Shown here in pieces: positions 19,301-27,243 of a stretch of 64,000 nt of DNA (positions within the stretch are counted from its first letter, which is position 1; every line of letters begins with the position of its first letter). The translations under genes were made by a program, and so were the position numbers. Origin of the DNA: Alishewanella longhuensis (GTDB taxonomy: Bacteria > Pseudomonadota > Gammaproteobacteria > Enterobacterales > Alteromonadaceae); the NCBI RefSeq assembly GCF_014653435.1, contig NZ_BNAO01000001.1, positions 531,739 to 595,738 on the forward strand, in the 5' to 3' direction. The notes under the pieces were generated by a model. The model saw only the letters and a program-made list of their open reading frames with translations. It was not told where the DNA came from and did not search any database.

Positions 19301-19448
19301 CGGTTCTGCCAGTCGCAATGCTATTGGTACCGGCGTGTTGGGCGGCATGATTTCCGCCACCGTATTAGCGGTATTTCTGGTGCCAATCTTTTACTTTGTG
19401 GTGATGAAAATCTTTGGCTCGAAAACAGTCAGCAAAGCAGAGCACTAA
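16341..19448 (+). CDS. acrB: RND multidrug efflux pump (AcrB/MexB, HAE1 family)
   Basis: 1035 residues, matching the roughly 1040-1050 of HAE1 pumps. It starts with the typical [14 protein letters not shown] and has twelve predicted membrane helices with two large periplasmic loops. The proton-relay pair Asp407-Asp408 ([15 protein letters not shown]) falls at the same numbers as in E. coli AcrB, and the relay lysine is Lys933 ([13 protein letters not shown]). It is proton driven and exports drugs, dyes or detergents from the periplasm and inner leaflet. Cotranscribed with the adaptor (three-base gap). Two hairpins follow, the second overlapping the 3' end of the convergent TetR gene. Confidence 0.96.
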   Translation: MANFFINRPIFAWVIAIVIMLAGLLSIKQLPIEQYPRIAPPAVTISASYPGASAQTAEDAVTQVIEQAMNGLDNLMYMSAQSDSSGNISLTLTFETGTDADIAQVQVQNKLQQAIPLLPQEVQQQGVRVAKSNGSFLMVVAFISSDGSMQRDDIADFVVTNIRDPLSRTAGVGNVTVFGSQYAMRIWLDAEKLNQFAMTPADVTAAIRVQNNQVTAGQLGGAPALPGQQFNAPILAQTRLTNADEFAQILLRVNSDGSTVRLADVARVELGGENYGVDARYNGKDATGLAIEMATGANALDTAAAVKQRLEELAPYFPAGLQMEIPYDTTPFVELSISSVVQTLIEAIILVFLVMYLFLQNFRATLIPTLAVPVVLLGTFGVMAAFGFTINTLTMFGMVLAIGLLVDDAIVVVENVERVMTEEGLSPVEATRKSMAQITGALIGIGLVLSAVFVPMAFFGGATGAIYKQFSITIVTAMALSVLVALIFTPALCATMLKAGHEHQPKKGFFGWFNRSFDRTNNKYQRGVAGMLKRPVRSMLVYAAIVLVMALMFIRLPTSFLPEEDQGIFLSMVQLPTGASLERTDEVLARVSAHYQQDEAVISAFTVSGFSFAGRGQNVGLAFVRLKDWSERGPADSVQAVIGRAYGFFATIKEAQVFAFNLPPIAELGRATGFNLYLQDRAGLGHDALLAARNQLLGMAAQQPNLMQVRPNGMEDAAQLQIVVDQLKAQALGVPLSEINQTLAIGWGSSYVNDFVDRGRVKKVFVQAEPQFRMTPEDLNKWYVRNNQGEMVNFATFATSHWEFGPQRLERYNGVAAMEIQGEPAPGISSGDAMATMEQLIAQLPAGIDFEWTGTSYQEKLSGSQAPALYALSILVVFLCLAALYESWSVPFAVILVVPLGIFGALCAAYMRGLGNDVYFQVGLLTTMGLASKNAILIVEFARDLQQQGKELVAAILEAVRLRLRPIIMTSMAFSLGVLPLVISTGAGSASRNAIGTGVLGGMISATVLAVFLVPIFYFVVMKIFGSKTVSKAEH

Positions 19449-19456
19449 TATTTCTG

Positions 19457-19479
19457 CCCAGCCTGCTGTGCAGGCTGGG
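19457..19479 (+). terminator. Hairpin after the efflux pump gene
   Basis: Perfect 10-bp stem CCCAGCCTGC/GCAGGCTGGG with loop TGT, 8 bases past the stop. Only a weak T-rich stretch follows, at a distance. Confidence 0.65.
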
Positions 19480-19501
19480 AGCTGTACCCTTTTGTACCTT
19501 T

Positions 19502-19538
19502 GCCAGTCTGTATGCTAAAGCGTCAGGCTGGCTTTTTT
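19502..19538 (+). terminator. Rho-independent terminator overlapping the 3' end of the TetR gene
   Basis: Stem GCCAGTCTG (19502-19510)/CAGGCTGGC (19524-19532) with one G-U pair, then T6. The distal arm and T-run lie inside the last codons of the convergent repressor gene. Confidence 0.75.
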
Positions 19539-20140
19539 ATGCCTTGTAGCATCACATCAATATAGGCAGCGGCTTGGCTTAAATCGCAAAAGTCGGGTTG
19601 CAGTAAGTGTTTGCGAATAAGCCCACCTATATAAGCGTGAATAGCACAAGCCGTTAAATCCGGATCGACACTGTCTTGCAGCATACCAGCAGCCCTGGCA
19701 CGTTGTAGTGCTCTGCTAATCACTGCTGTGGCAGCACGGTCTAACTCTTCTTGTTTGGATACCGCCGGGTTGAGTTCATCCATATATTCGCAGCGATGAA
19801 AGACGATAGAGAGTACGCGATGATAGCGCTCGCTATTGGCGATCATCAGCAAGGAGCGGACTAAGTGTTCTTTTAATTGCGCTAAAGGATCGCCTTGCGG
19901 TTGGGCATCCAGCTCACTTAGCATCTGCTGAAACGGCAAGCGGATCCGCTCTAACATGGCGCCAAATAGCGCAGATTTATTCTCAAAATGCCAGTATATC
20001 GCCCCGCGGGTAAGGCCTGCCGCGCAGGCAATTTTCTCTAGAGTGGTGCGGGATACGCCGTGCTGATAAAACATTTGCTCAGCGGCATCGAGTATTTGCT
20101 CGCGGGTTGCTTCTGCTTCAATTTTAGTTTTACGTGCCAT
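19523..20140 (-). CDS. TetR/AcrR-family transcriptional repressor
   Basis: 205 residues. The N-terminal helix-turn-helix (about 10-56) shows the TetR signature: ILDAAEQMFYQHG, TTLEKIACAAGLTRGAIYWHF and NKSALF. The C-terminal domain resembles the AcrR/TtgR/SmeT ligand pocket type. It is convergent with the efflux operon, and an AcrR-like operator sits in the efflux promoter, so it is the likely drug-responsive repressor of that operon. I see no copy of the ACATACA half-site in its own upstream region (20141-20286), so autoregulation is not evident. Confidence 0.92.
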   Translation of the reverse strand: MARKTKIEAEATREQILDAAEQMFYQHGVSRTTLEKIACAAGLTRGAIYWHFENKSALFGAMLERIRLPFQQMLSELDAQPQGDPLAQLKEHLVRSLLMIANSERYHRVLSIVFHRCEYMDELNPAVSKQEELDRAATAVISRALQRARAAGMLQDSVDPDLTACAIHAYIGGLIRKHLLQPDFCDLSQAAAYIDVMLQGIKKPA

Positions 20141-20286
20141 AACTTCTAATTTTTATATAACAACTTCAATAGCTAGTTTAGCATGCTCTAAGCATGACGA
20201 CTAATGCCATCATCTGTCATTAAAATACCAGATAAATTTACAATAAAGGCGTTATCTGGAATAGCAAGTTATCCTGTCTTAATCGG

Positions 20287-21678
20287 TTAGATCATAATCC
20301 AGCCAGTTAATACAAAAGCCATAAAGGCCAGGGCGCCACAAAATAGCGCGTAGGGTAACTGGGTTTTGACGTGTTCCAGTAAATCGCAACCAGCGGCAAC
20401 GGAGCTGACTGCCGTACTATCTGAGATAGGCGAACAGTGGTCACCAAAGATACCGCCGCTAAGGATAGCCGCCAAAACCAGCTGAGGGGGTAAGCCTAAC
20501 AGGGTGACCATAGGTATGCCGATAGGGATTAAAATGGCAAAGGTGCCCCAACTGGTACCAGTAGTGACAGACATTAAAGATCCCGCCAAAAATAACAGGG
20601 CTGGAATAAGGAAATACGGGATATTCTGATCGACCATACTGGCAATAACGGCACCGGTTCCTAATATTTTCAAGCTGGTGCCTAATGCCATCGACAGCAA
20701 AACAATAGTCACAACAGGCAGCAACTCGGATATTCCTTTAAAGCCGATATTAACCAGTTGCTGATGATTAAAACGGCGGCTTAACAACATCATGCTATAA
20801 GCGACCAGACAAGCCAGTACCGTGGCATAAAGCACTGATTTTGAACCTGAACCCTGTACCAGATTGCCATTGCCGGTCATTAACATAAAGGCGATCATAG
20901 AAAATACTAAGGTTAGTAGCGGGACTAGCATATAAGACGGGTGGGTAGCAGGTGTTTCAAGTTCGGTATGCTGCGATAGCGTTTGACGCTGCAATTCGGC
21001 CCGACGCAGCGGCCCGTAAACTTTGCCGCTGATAATGGTATAAAGCACTACTGCCAGGGTGAAGAGTGCATAAAAGTTTAACGGAATACTACCAAGCAAT
21101 ACCGACACCGCCGGCATTGGCAGCTCATAAGTGCTAAGCAAGCCAAGCACATAGGCACCCCAACCATTTAATAAAATAATGATGCAGATAGGCGAACTGG
21201 TACTGTCGATAATATAGGCCAGCCTGGCGCGACTCATATTAAATTTGTCGAATAATCCCCGGGTGCTAATACCTTTTGTCAGCGAGCTTAAATTTGATTC
21301 GATAAAGGTAAAAAAGCTAATACCAAAGGTAAGCAGCCCGGCTTGCCGTGCATTACGTGCTACGCCTTTTCGTACCAGTAAATCAACCATGGCAGTAACG
21401 CCGCCGGAGTAACGTAAGTAGGCTAATAAGCCTCCAACCAGTAACGAGAACATCAGGATCCGTGCATTGCCGGCATCGGCAGTCACTTCAACAATACGCT
21501 CCAGTGTTTGGATGCTGCCATCCAGTATTAAACCGGCACCTAAGCCTTGACCATTTTGGATAAAGATTAGTAACTCTGCGGTGCACAAGGACAGCAGTAA
21601 CGCCAGTATGACTTCTTTGCGCCATAGCACAACGGCAATGGCAACTATTGCCGGTAATAAGGTAAGCCAGTTTGCCAC
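20287..21678 (-). CDS. NhaC-family Na+/H+ antiporter
   Basis: 463 residues from a GTG at 21678 with a GGAG site six bases ahead; a longer in-frame TTG start at 21705 has no ribosome site. It is a polytopic inner-membrane protein with ten or more helices. The NhaC signatures include FFTFIESNLSSLTKG, DSTSSPICI, TGTSWGTFAILIPIGIP and GDHCSPISDSTAVSS. It is expected to exchange external protons for cytoplasmic sodium or another cation or small organic cation; the family includes exchangers other than Na+/H+, so the substrate is not certain. Monocistronic, divergent from the peptidase gene. Confidence 0.9.
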   Translation of the reverse strand: MANWLTLLPAIVAIAVVLWRKEVILALLLSLCTAELLIFIQNGQGLGAGLILDGSIQTLERIVEVTADAGNARILMFSLLVGGLLAYLRYSGGVTAMVDLLVRKGVARNARQAGLLTFGISFFTFIESNLSSLTKGISTRGLFDKFNMSRARLAYIIDSTSSPICIIILLNGWGAYVLGLLSTYELPMPAVSVLLGSIPLNFYALFTLAVVLYTIISGKVYGPLRRAELQRQTLSQHTELETPATHPSYMLVPLLTLVFSMIAFMLMTGNGNLVQGSGSKSVLYATVLACLVAYSMMLLSRRFNHQQLVNIGFKGISELLPVVTIVLLSMALGTSLKILGTGAVIASMVDQNIPYFLIPALLFLAGSLMSVTTGTSWGTFAILIPIGIPMVTLLGLPPQLVLAAILSGGIFGDHCSPISDSTAVSSVAAGCDLLEHVKTQLPYALFCGALAFMAFVLTGWIMI

Positions 21679-21914
21679 GATTTTCTCCGTTCTTGGGCGC
21701 TGCAACTCACGGATACCCAGTTGTTATCTTTAGGCCAAAAACTGCCGGTAAAGCTGACGAGGGTATATACTAGGTCAAGCGCATATCTCTGTTAACATTT
21801 TATACAGGGTTACATTAGGTACTGCAAGCACGGCATTAGCAGAATTTATATTGTTGTCTTTACTTCGTTTTGTGTTTATGTATGAATAAGTGCTGCAGTT
21901 TCTGAGGTTAAAGT

Positions 21915-23333
21915 ATGAATAAATATATAGCGTTCTTTTTATCAGTTTTACTCGCCGTTGTGGGCAACGTGAAGGCACAAAGCATGACGATTTCTGACTA
22001 TTTGCAACAGCAACAACCCGGGTTAGATAAGGCCAGATTACAGCTGCAGGATATTGAACCCTTAATTAAACACTATCAGCAGTCGTCATTGGTTGAGGTA
22101 ACAGAGCTTGGCCGCTCGGTAGAGCATAGGCCCATTTATATGTTAAGGCTGGGGCAGGGGAAAAAGCGGGTACTGGCCTGGTCGCAAATGCACGGTGATG
22201 AGCACACGGCAACGGCCGCCATCTTTGATTTATTAAAATACGCCACAGCCCCTGAGCAAGCGGCGTGGCTTAAGCACTGGCAGTCTGAGATTACGCTTTA
22301 TCTTATTCCTATGCTTAACCCCGATGGTGCAGCGCGTAATACCAGGGTGAATGCACAGGGTATTGATATCAATAGAGACGCCTTGGCGTTACAAAGCCCG
22401 GAAGGGCAGCTCTTAATGGCCACCGCAACGAAATTAAAGCCGCATTATGGCTTTAATTTACATGATCAAAATCGTTTTCATGCTGCTGGTGATGCGCCTA
22501 ACCCGGCGACCATTTCTTTACTGGCACCGGCCTATAACGAGGCGCGTGAAATTAATGCCAGCCGTAAAGCCGCGATGCAATTGATTGCCCTGGTTAAGCC
22601 ATGGCTGGACCAACAAATTCCACAACATGTTGGGCGTTATAACGATACCTGGTCTCCACGCTCTTTCGGCGATACTTTTGCGCGGATGGGCATAAGTACG
22701 GTGTTGGTTGAGGCAGGTGGGCATCGGGCAGATGATCACAGACAAGTGGCCAGACGGTTAAATTTTCAGTTGTACGTACAATGGTTAGATGCGATAGCCA
22801 GTGGCAGTTACCAGCAGGCGTCGCTGGATGATTATGAAGCCATTCCTTTTAACCGCAGCGGTGGTATGAAAGATTTGATCTTACAGAACCTGCAACTGCG
22901 GGTAGAGCAAACCGAGGCAACGCTGGATCTGGCAGTCAATTTTCACACCGAAAGTGATCGGTATGCACGGATCCACGAGTTGGGTGATCTATCAGTGCAT
23001 AGTGCTTACCATCAATTCGATGTCAGCGGTTTGGCATTTCGGCCAGGCAAAGCCTATCGCTTAGAGAAAGTGCTGCAATTAGATACTGCCGCACATCTCA
23101 AGCTACTGGCTGCCGGTTATACGCATTTTAGCGGCGAGGCGAAGTTGCTGCAAAGCAGCAGTAGTTTACCGGTGCTGTTAAACCCGCTTCGACCGCCGCA
23201 GCAAACGCCACAGCTGCGGCAGGGCGCTACGTTTTTATTAGTGAACGCCGAGGGAGAGGTTGTTCAGGCGCTGTTAAACGGCCAATTGCTAGAGTTAGCA
23301 ACAGGAAAAGTACGAAATCCACTGGGGACCTAA
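21915..23333 (+). CDS. Exported M14-family zinc carboxypeptidase
   Basis: 472 residues with a signal peptide (cleavage after VKA, about 21). The M14 zinc ligands are visible as His93-x2-Glu96 (QMHGDEHTA) and the His in FNLHDQNRF (about 180). The catalytic Glu is in VLVEAGGHR (about 263), and NPDGAARNTRVNAQGIDINRD is the substrate-pocket region with the conserved Arg. The last 170 residues form an extra beta-rich C-terminal domain. A good GAGG ribosome site precedes the ATG. A periplasmic peptide or murein-peptide trimming role is possible; exact specificity is unknown. The lipoprotein gene 24 bases downstream is probably cotranscribed. Confidence 0.9.
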   Translation: MNKYIAFFLSVLLAVVGNVKAQSMTISDYLQQQQPGLDKARLQLQDIEPLIKHYQQSSLVEVTELGRSVEHRPIYMLRLGQGKKRVLAWSQMHGDEHTATAAIFDLLKYATAPEQAAWLKHWQSEITLYLIPMLNPDGAARNTRVNAQGIDINRDALALQSPEGQLLMATATKLKPHYGFNLHDQNRFHAAGDAPNPATISLLAPAYNEAREINASRKAAMQLIALVKPWLDQQIPQHVGRYNDTWSPRSFGDTFARMGISTVLVEAGGHRADDHRQVARRLNFQLYVQWLDAIASGSYQQASLDDYEAIPFNRSGGMKDLILQNLQLRVEQTEATLDLAVNFHTESDRYARIHELGDLSVHSAYHQFDVSGLAFRPGKAYRLEKVLQLDTAAHLKLLAAGYTHFSGEAKLLQSSSSLPVLLNPLRPPQQTPQLRQGATFLLVNAEGEVVQALLNGQLLELATGKVRNPLGT

Positions 23334-23357
23334 CCCGTTAATTAGCAGGAGCTAGCT

Positions 23358-24224
23358 ATGTTTTTAAAAAATACCCAAAAGGCAGCATTTAAACGCCAGT
23401 TTGCGGCTAACACTTCTTACCTTAAAGCCGCCCCTGTAGCCTTATTCTGTAGCCTGTTAATGCTGCAAGCCTGCTCACCTGCTACTGAGCCGACAGCGGC
23501 TGCGCCTCAATCTGTTGTCCCGGTAGGCGACACCAGTCAGAATGCGTTGGACTGGGATGGCGTATATCAGGGCGTATTGCCCTGTGCCAGCTGTGAAGGC
23601 ATAGAAACGCAGTTGGAACTGAAAAAAGACGGTAGCTACCATCTTATTTCTGTTTATTTGGGTGAAGGACCAGACAACCGGTTTGAACAGACTGGTCAAT
23701 TTCAGTGGGATGAACAAGGACGTACCATTCAGCTGGATGTGGCAGAGGGAGACCCTATCTATTTTCGGGTAGAGGAAAATGGCGTACGTCAACTGGATAT
23801 AGCTCGGGAGCTGATCACCGGACCTTTGGCAGATCATTATCGCTTAAATAAACTGCCGGCAGCGTCAGGGATAATGGCGATGGAGATTGAAGGTGTAACA
23901 GGTATTGATTGGCAGCTGACCGAGTTATTGGGTGAAATGCTGAGCACAGAGACTGAAGCTTATGTGCATTTCTCCGCTGATGGTAGAGTTTATGGTAATT
24001 CAGGATGTAATCAGTTTTCAGGCAGTTGGGGCTTAGAGCAGCAACGTTTGCGTTTAGGGCAAATGGCCTCAACTATGCGCGCTTGCCCTGAACCACAGAT
24101 GCAAGTAGAGCAGTTGTTTTTAGCGCAGCTAGCTTTGGCAGATAACTATACGATGGCAGAGCAAACCTTAAGTTTGAATAAAGCACGCATGGCACCCCTT
24201 GCGCGCTTTAAAGTGAAGCAATAA
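23358..24224 (+). CDS. Lipoprotein with NlpE-like and META (HslJ) domains
   Basis: 288 residues. The signal sequence is long and ends in the lipobox LQAC (about residue 39), so the protein is lipid-anchored. An NlpE N-terminal-like domain covers about 60-150 (DGVYQGVLPCASCEG... with the CxxC motif of NlpE). A META domain covers about 170-285 (GNSGCNQFSGSW and STMRACPEPQMQVEQ). NlpE in E. coli senses surface contact and lipoprotein defects, and META/HslJ is linked to novobiocin tolerance and heat shock; the fusion suggests an envelope-stress role. A strong AGGAG site precedes the ATG. It probably shares an operon with the M14 peptidase. Confidence 0.88.
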   Translation: MFLKNTQKAAFKRQFAANTSYLKAAPVALFCSLLMLQACSPATEPTAAAPQSVVPVGDTSQNALDWDGVYQGVLPCASCEGIETQLELKKDGSYHLISVYLGEGPDNRFEQTGQFQWDEQGRTIQLDVAEGDPIYFRVEENGVRQLDIARELITGPLADHYRLNKLPAASGIMAMEIEGVTGIDWQLTELLGEMLSTETEAYVHFSADGRVYGNSGCNQFSGSWGLEQQRLRLGQMASTMRACPEPQMQVEQLFLAQLALADNYTMAEQTLSLNKARMAPLARFKVKQ

Positions 24225-24238
24225 TCTTTATCTTGACC

Positions 24239-24265
24239 ACCCTAAACGGGGTTATTGTTTAGGGT
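24239..24265. terminator. Hairpin between convergent genes
   Basis: Perfect 9-bp stem ACCCTAAAC/GTTTAGGGT with a nine-base loop, between the NlpE-like gene and namZ. It has no clear T-run on either strand. Confidence 0.55.
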
Positions 24266-24276
24266 AGGTCGTGACA

Positions 24277-25455
24277 CTACTTGGCACCATAGTCAGGATA
24301 CAGCAAATAAGGCTGCCGCTGCTGCCGAAAACGCTGCAGATCGGTTTGCCAGCTTTCTCTGATTGCTGCTTCACTTAATCCTTGAGTAATTTGTAAGCGT
24401 AATTGGTCTGTACCAGCCAATTTATCCATAAAGGCCGGCGCAGTAAACATTTCGCTGGCATTGGCACTAAACAGCTGATTCCAGCGCATCAGATAGGCCA
24501 GTGATAACCCCTCTGCCGCGACCTGGCGTAAATCTTCACCGTAAACCTGTTTGTCCATTAAGGGAGGCGTTAAGGCAGCACCCGGTGTACTTACCGGCAT
24601 AAAATTAAAACCATCTATCGCAAATTTATCATAACCAATAACTTGAAACGGAAAGGGCGTACCACGGCCGATACTTAACGGCGTCGCTTCAAAAAAGCCC
24701 AGTGACGGGTATAACTTAATAGCTTGTTGGTTGGGTAAATTAGGGCTGGGAGCTACCGGCAATTCGTAAGGCTGTTCCCGCCGATAATTAGCTACCGGGA
24801 TCACGGTTAACGCTAATTTTGCTGCCTGCTCAATCCAACCTTCGCCTTTAATCATTAATGCCAGCTCACCCACCGTCATACCATGTAATAGGGGGATAGG
24901 GTGCATACCAACAAAAGATTGAAATGCCAGATCTAACACCGGGCCATCAACATAGGCGCCATTAGGATTGGGGCGGTCCAGTACCAGCATCGGAATGTTA
25001 AATTCTGCCGCGGCAGCCATCATATAGTGCATAGAGCTGATATAGGTATAGTAACGTACACCAACATCCTGAATATCGAAAATAATCATATCCAGTTGTT
25101 GCAGTTGCTCGGCAGTTGGCTTTTTGCTCTCGCCATACATAGACCAAACCGGAATACCGGTACGTTCATCTACGCCGCTATCTATTTTGGCACCTGCATC
25201 ATGGTTGCCACGAAAGCCATGTTCTGGCGCAAAAATGGCCTTAATCTGGATATTTTTCTCCAGTAACGCGTCGACTAAATGTTGCTCACCCACCAGCGAC
25301 GTTTGGTTAACCAGCAGGCCAACACGCTTTTCTGTTAATAGCGGCAGATATTTATCCATTTGCTCGGCCCCCGTCAATACCAAGCTTTGTGGTTCGGTGG
25401 TCGCTGCCGAAAGCGAAAAAACCAAACTGCAAATAACCAGCCAATAGCGTTTCAT
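24277..25455 (-). CDS. namZ: Exo-beta-N-acetylmuramidase NamZ (DUF1343, GH171)
   Basis: 392 residues with a signal peptide (cleavage near SAATTEP, about 20), so it acts in the periplasm or outside. The DUF1343 signatures are clear: GLLVNQTSLV, FAPEHGFRGNHDAGAK, DSGVDERTGIPVWSMYG, FDIQDVGVRYYTYISSMHYMM, LDRPNPNGAYVDGP and GMHPIPLLHGMTVGELA. B. subtilis NamZ of this family releases MurNAc from the non-reducing ends of murein chains. It is the last gene of a leftward operon with symporter, kinase and MurQ, and its ATG overlaps the murQ stop by four bases. This context supports a role in feeding MurNAc to the salvage pathway. Confidence 0.93.
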   Translation of the reverse strand: MKRYWLVICSLVFSLSAATTEPQSLVLTGAEQMDKYLPLLTEKRVGLLVNQTSLVGEQHLVDALLEKNIQIKAIFAPEHGFRGNHDAGAKIDSGVDERTGIPVWSMYGESKKPTAEQLQQLDMIIFDIQDVGVRYYTYISSMHYMMAAAAEFNIPMLVLDRPNPNGAYVDGPVLDLAFQSFVGMHPIPLLHGMTVGELALMIKGEGWIEQAAKLALTVIPVANYRREQPYELPVAPSPNLPNQQAIKLYPSLGFFEATPLSIGRGTPFPFQVIGYDKFAIDGFNFMPVSTPGAALTPPLMDKQVYGEDLRQVAAEGLSLAYLMRWNQLFSANASEMFTAPAFMDKLAGTDQLRLQITQGLSEAAIRESWQTDLQRFRQQRQPYLLYPDYGAK

Positions 25456-26384
25456 CGTAAAGCCTCCAGAGCATGACTTACAAAGCCGTTTTGTTGTTGC
25501 AATTGCTGCTGACAGCGCTCTAACGGTTGCCCACTGAGTAAATGCAGTATGGCAAGTTTTGCGCTCATCTGGCTGCGTTCCAGAGCGGCTTGTGCTGTAG
25601 CCAGATCACATTCTGTGGCTTGCATCACTATGCGAACGGCCCGGGCAACCAGTTTTTGGTTGCTGGCATGCAGGTCAACCATCAGGTTTTGATACACTTT
25701 ACCGCTTCGTACCATGGCGGCGGTACTTAGCATATTTAGCACCATCTTTTGCGCCGTACCGGCTTTCATTCGGGTTGAACCGGTTAATACTTCGGGGCCG
25801 ACTTCGGCGCAAATGGCGATATCAGCGGCAGCAAGTACGGGGGCATCGGCATTACAGCTGACGGCTACAGTGGTAGCGCCTAACGATTTTGCATAAGCCA
25901 AAGCACCCAGCACATAAGGGGTACGGCCGCTCGCAGCGATGCCTACCAAGATATCTTTTTGCTCAAAATTTATCCGTTTTAAGTCGGCTACGCCTAAATC
26001 CGGATCATCCTCAGCCCCTTCAACGGCTTTATAGATGGCGCTGTCACCTCCGGCAATTAAGCCAACCACCTGCGTGGTAGGTACGCTAAAGGTCGGGGGG
26101 CATTCAACGGCATCCAGTATTCCCAGGCGGCCACTGGTACCGGCGCCCAGATAGATTAAACGGCCACCGGCGGCAAAAGCGGTAACAATCTGCTCTACTG
26201 CCTTGGCTACATTGGGCAGCGCAGCGGTCAGTTTACTGGCAATTTGCTGATCAGCCTGATTAATCAATTCTACTAATTGAAGGCTGCTTAGCTGATCCAG
26301 ATTTTGGCTCGCCGGGCTGCGCGCCTCGGTGCTCATGGTGGCTAATTGCTGTATTAGATGTTCTGTACTCATAGTTCCGCTCAT
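25452..26384 (-). CDS. murQ: N-acetylmuramic acid 6-phosphate etherase MurQ
   Basis: 310 residues with the SIS-domain architecture of MurQ. It converts MurNAc-6-phosphate to GlcNAc-6-phosphate and D-lactate in the cytoplasm. Family signatures include TEARSPAS, AAGGRLIYLGAGTSGRLG, DAVECPPTF, AGGDSAIYKAVEGAEDD, GIAASGRTPYV and GSTRMKAGTAQKMVLN. The C-terminal helical UBA-like tail is present. Two starts are possible: the ATG at 26384, one base after the kinase stop, or the ATG at 26372; neither has a strong ribosome site, so coupling is likely. The stop overlaps namZ by four bases. Confidence 0.96.
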   Translation of the reverse strand: MSGTMSTEHLIQQLATMSTEARSPASQNLDQLSSLQLVELINQADQQIASKLTAALPNVAKAVEQIVTAFAAGGRLIYLGAGTSGRLGILDAVECPPTFSVPTTQVVGLIAGGDSAIYKAVEGAEDDPDLGVADLKRINFEQKDILVGIAASGRTPYVLGALAYAKSLGATTVAVSCNADAPVLAAADIAICAEVGPEVLTGSTRMKAGTAQKMVLNMLSTAAMVRSGKVYQNLMVDLHASNQKLVARAVRIVMQATECDLATAQAALERSQMSAKLAILHLLSGQPLERCQQQLQQQNGFVSHALEALR

Positions 26385-26385
26385 A

Positions 26386-27243
26386 TTAAGAAGACGCTGC
26401 TAATTTGGCAGCCAGCACCAGGCCACCAGCTAAGGCGTCACCTTTGGCTGGTTGTAACTGATGGCGTAGGGTGTCGCTTAAAAACTGCTGACATTGCTTG
26501 GCTAAACCGCCCAATAATACTAATGGCAGGGCTTGATTATTCAGACTACATAATGCCAACTCACTGATGGCACTGGCCTGGCTGGCTTGTAGCTGCAACG
26601 CTAAGGGATCGTCGAATTGATATACCAACGGTGCCAATGCTGCAAAATCAGTGGGCTTTGCTTGTTTTAACCAAGGTAAAATACTGGCCATATCTGCGCC
26701 ACAGTGTGTTGTTACTGCTTGTAACAAAGGGCCCAGAGGTCGCTGCCAATCTATTTGCCACAACAACTGACGCACTAACTGCTTGCCAAGCCAGGCTCCG
26801 CCACCTTCATCGCCAATATTAAAGCCCCAACCACCGACTTGTAGTTCACTGCCATCATGTTGCAGTCGCATCGCGACTGATCCTGTACCGATAGCAACGA
26901 CCGCGACGGGTTCACCTAAGTTTGCGCCATACAATGAAATACGCGCATCCGTGGTAAGTTGCCAGTTGGCAAAAGGCAAAGCGAGCTGCTGGCAAAAATA
27001 ACCATGCAGTTCCGGGTTGCCAGCACCGGCCAAACCAATAATCGCAGTAATCTGGTGTTCGGTTATCTTAGCTTGCAGGCAAAGTTGTTGGCATAGTTCG
27101 CGTACATTTTTCAGGGCACCGGCAAAATCGTTAGTTAGTTGTGCCGGGCCTGAGCGAGCGTGCCAGCGCTGCCCGCTTGCCTGGCATTGCAATACGCCCA
27201 GCGTTTTAGTTCCACCGCCGTCTATGGCTAATAAATACTGCAT
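26386..27243 (-). CDS. BadF/BadG-type amino-sugar kinase (MurNAc/GlcNAc kinase candidate)
   Basis: 285 residues from the ATG at 27243, which has a strong AGGAGG site; a longer in-frame start at 27297 would run into the symporter gene and is rejected. The ASKHA fold is recognised by phosphate-1 (AIDGGGTKT), phosphate-2 (VVAIGTGSVAM) and the GGAWLGKQLVRQLL segment, with a C-terminal adenosine motif (LLGGLAKQ). Family members include mammalian-type N-acetylglucosamine kinase and clostridial MurK, which phosphorylates MurNAc and GlcNAc. Next to murQ with no PTS present, it most likely makes MurNAc-6-phosphate. It overlaps the symporter stop by one base (TAATG). Confidence 0.88.
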   Translation of the reverse strand: MQYLLAIDGGGTKTLGVLQCQASGQRWHARSGPAQLTNDFAGALKNVRELCQQLCLQAKITEHQITAIIGLAGAGNPELHGYFCQQLALPFANWQLTTDARISLYGANLGEPVAVVAIGTGSVAMRLQHDGSELQVGGWGFNIGDEGGGAWLGKQLVRQLLWQIDWQRPLGPLLQAVTTHCGADMASILPWLKQAKPTDFAALAPLVYQFDDPLALQLQASQASAISELALCSLNNQALPLVLLGGLAKQCQQFLSDTLRHQLQPAKGDALAGGLVLAAKLAASS

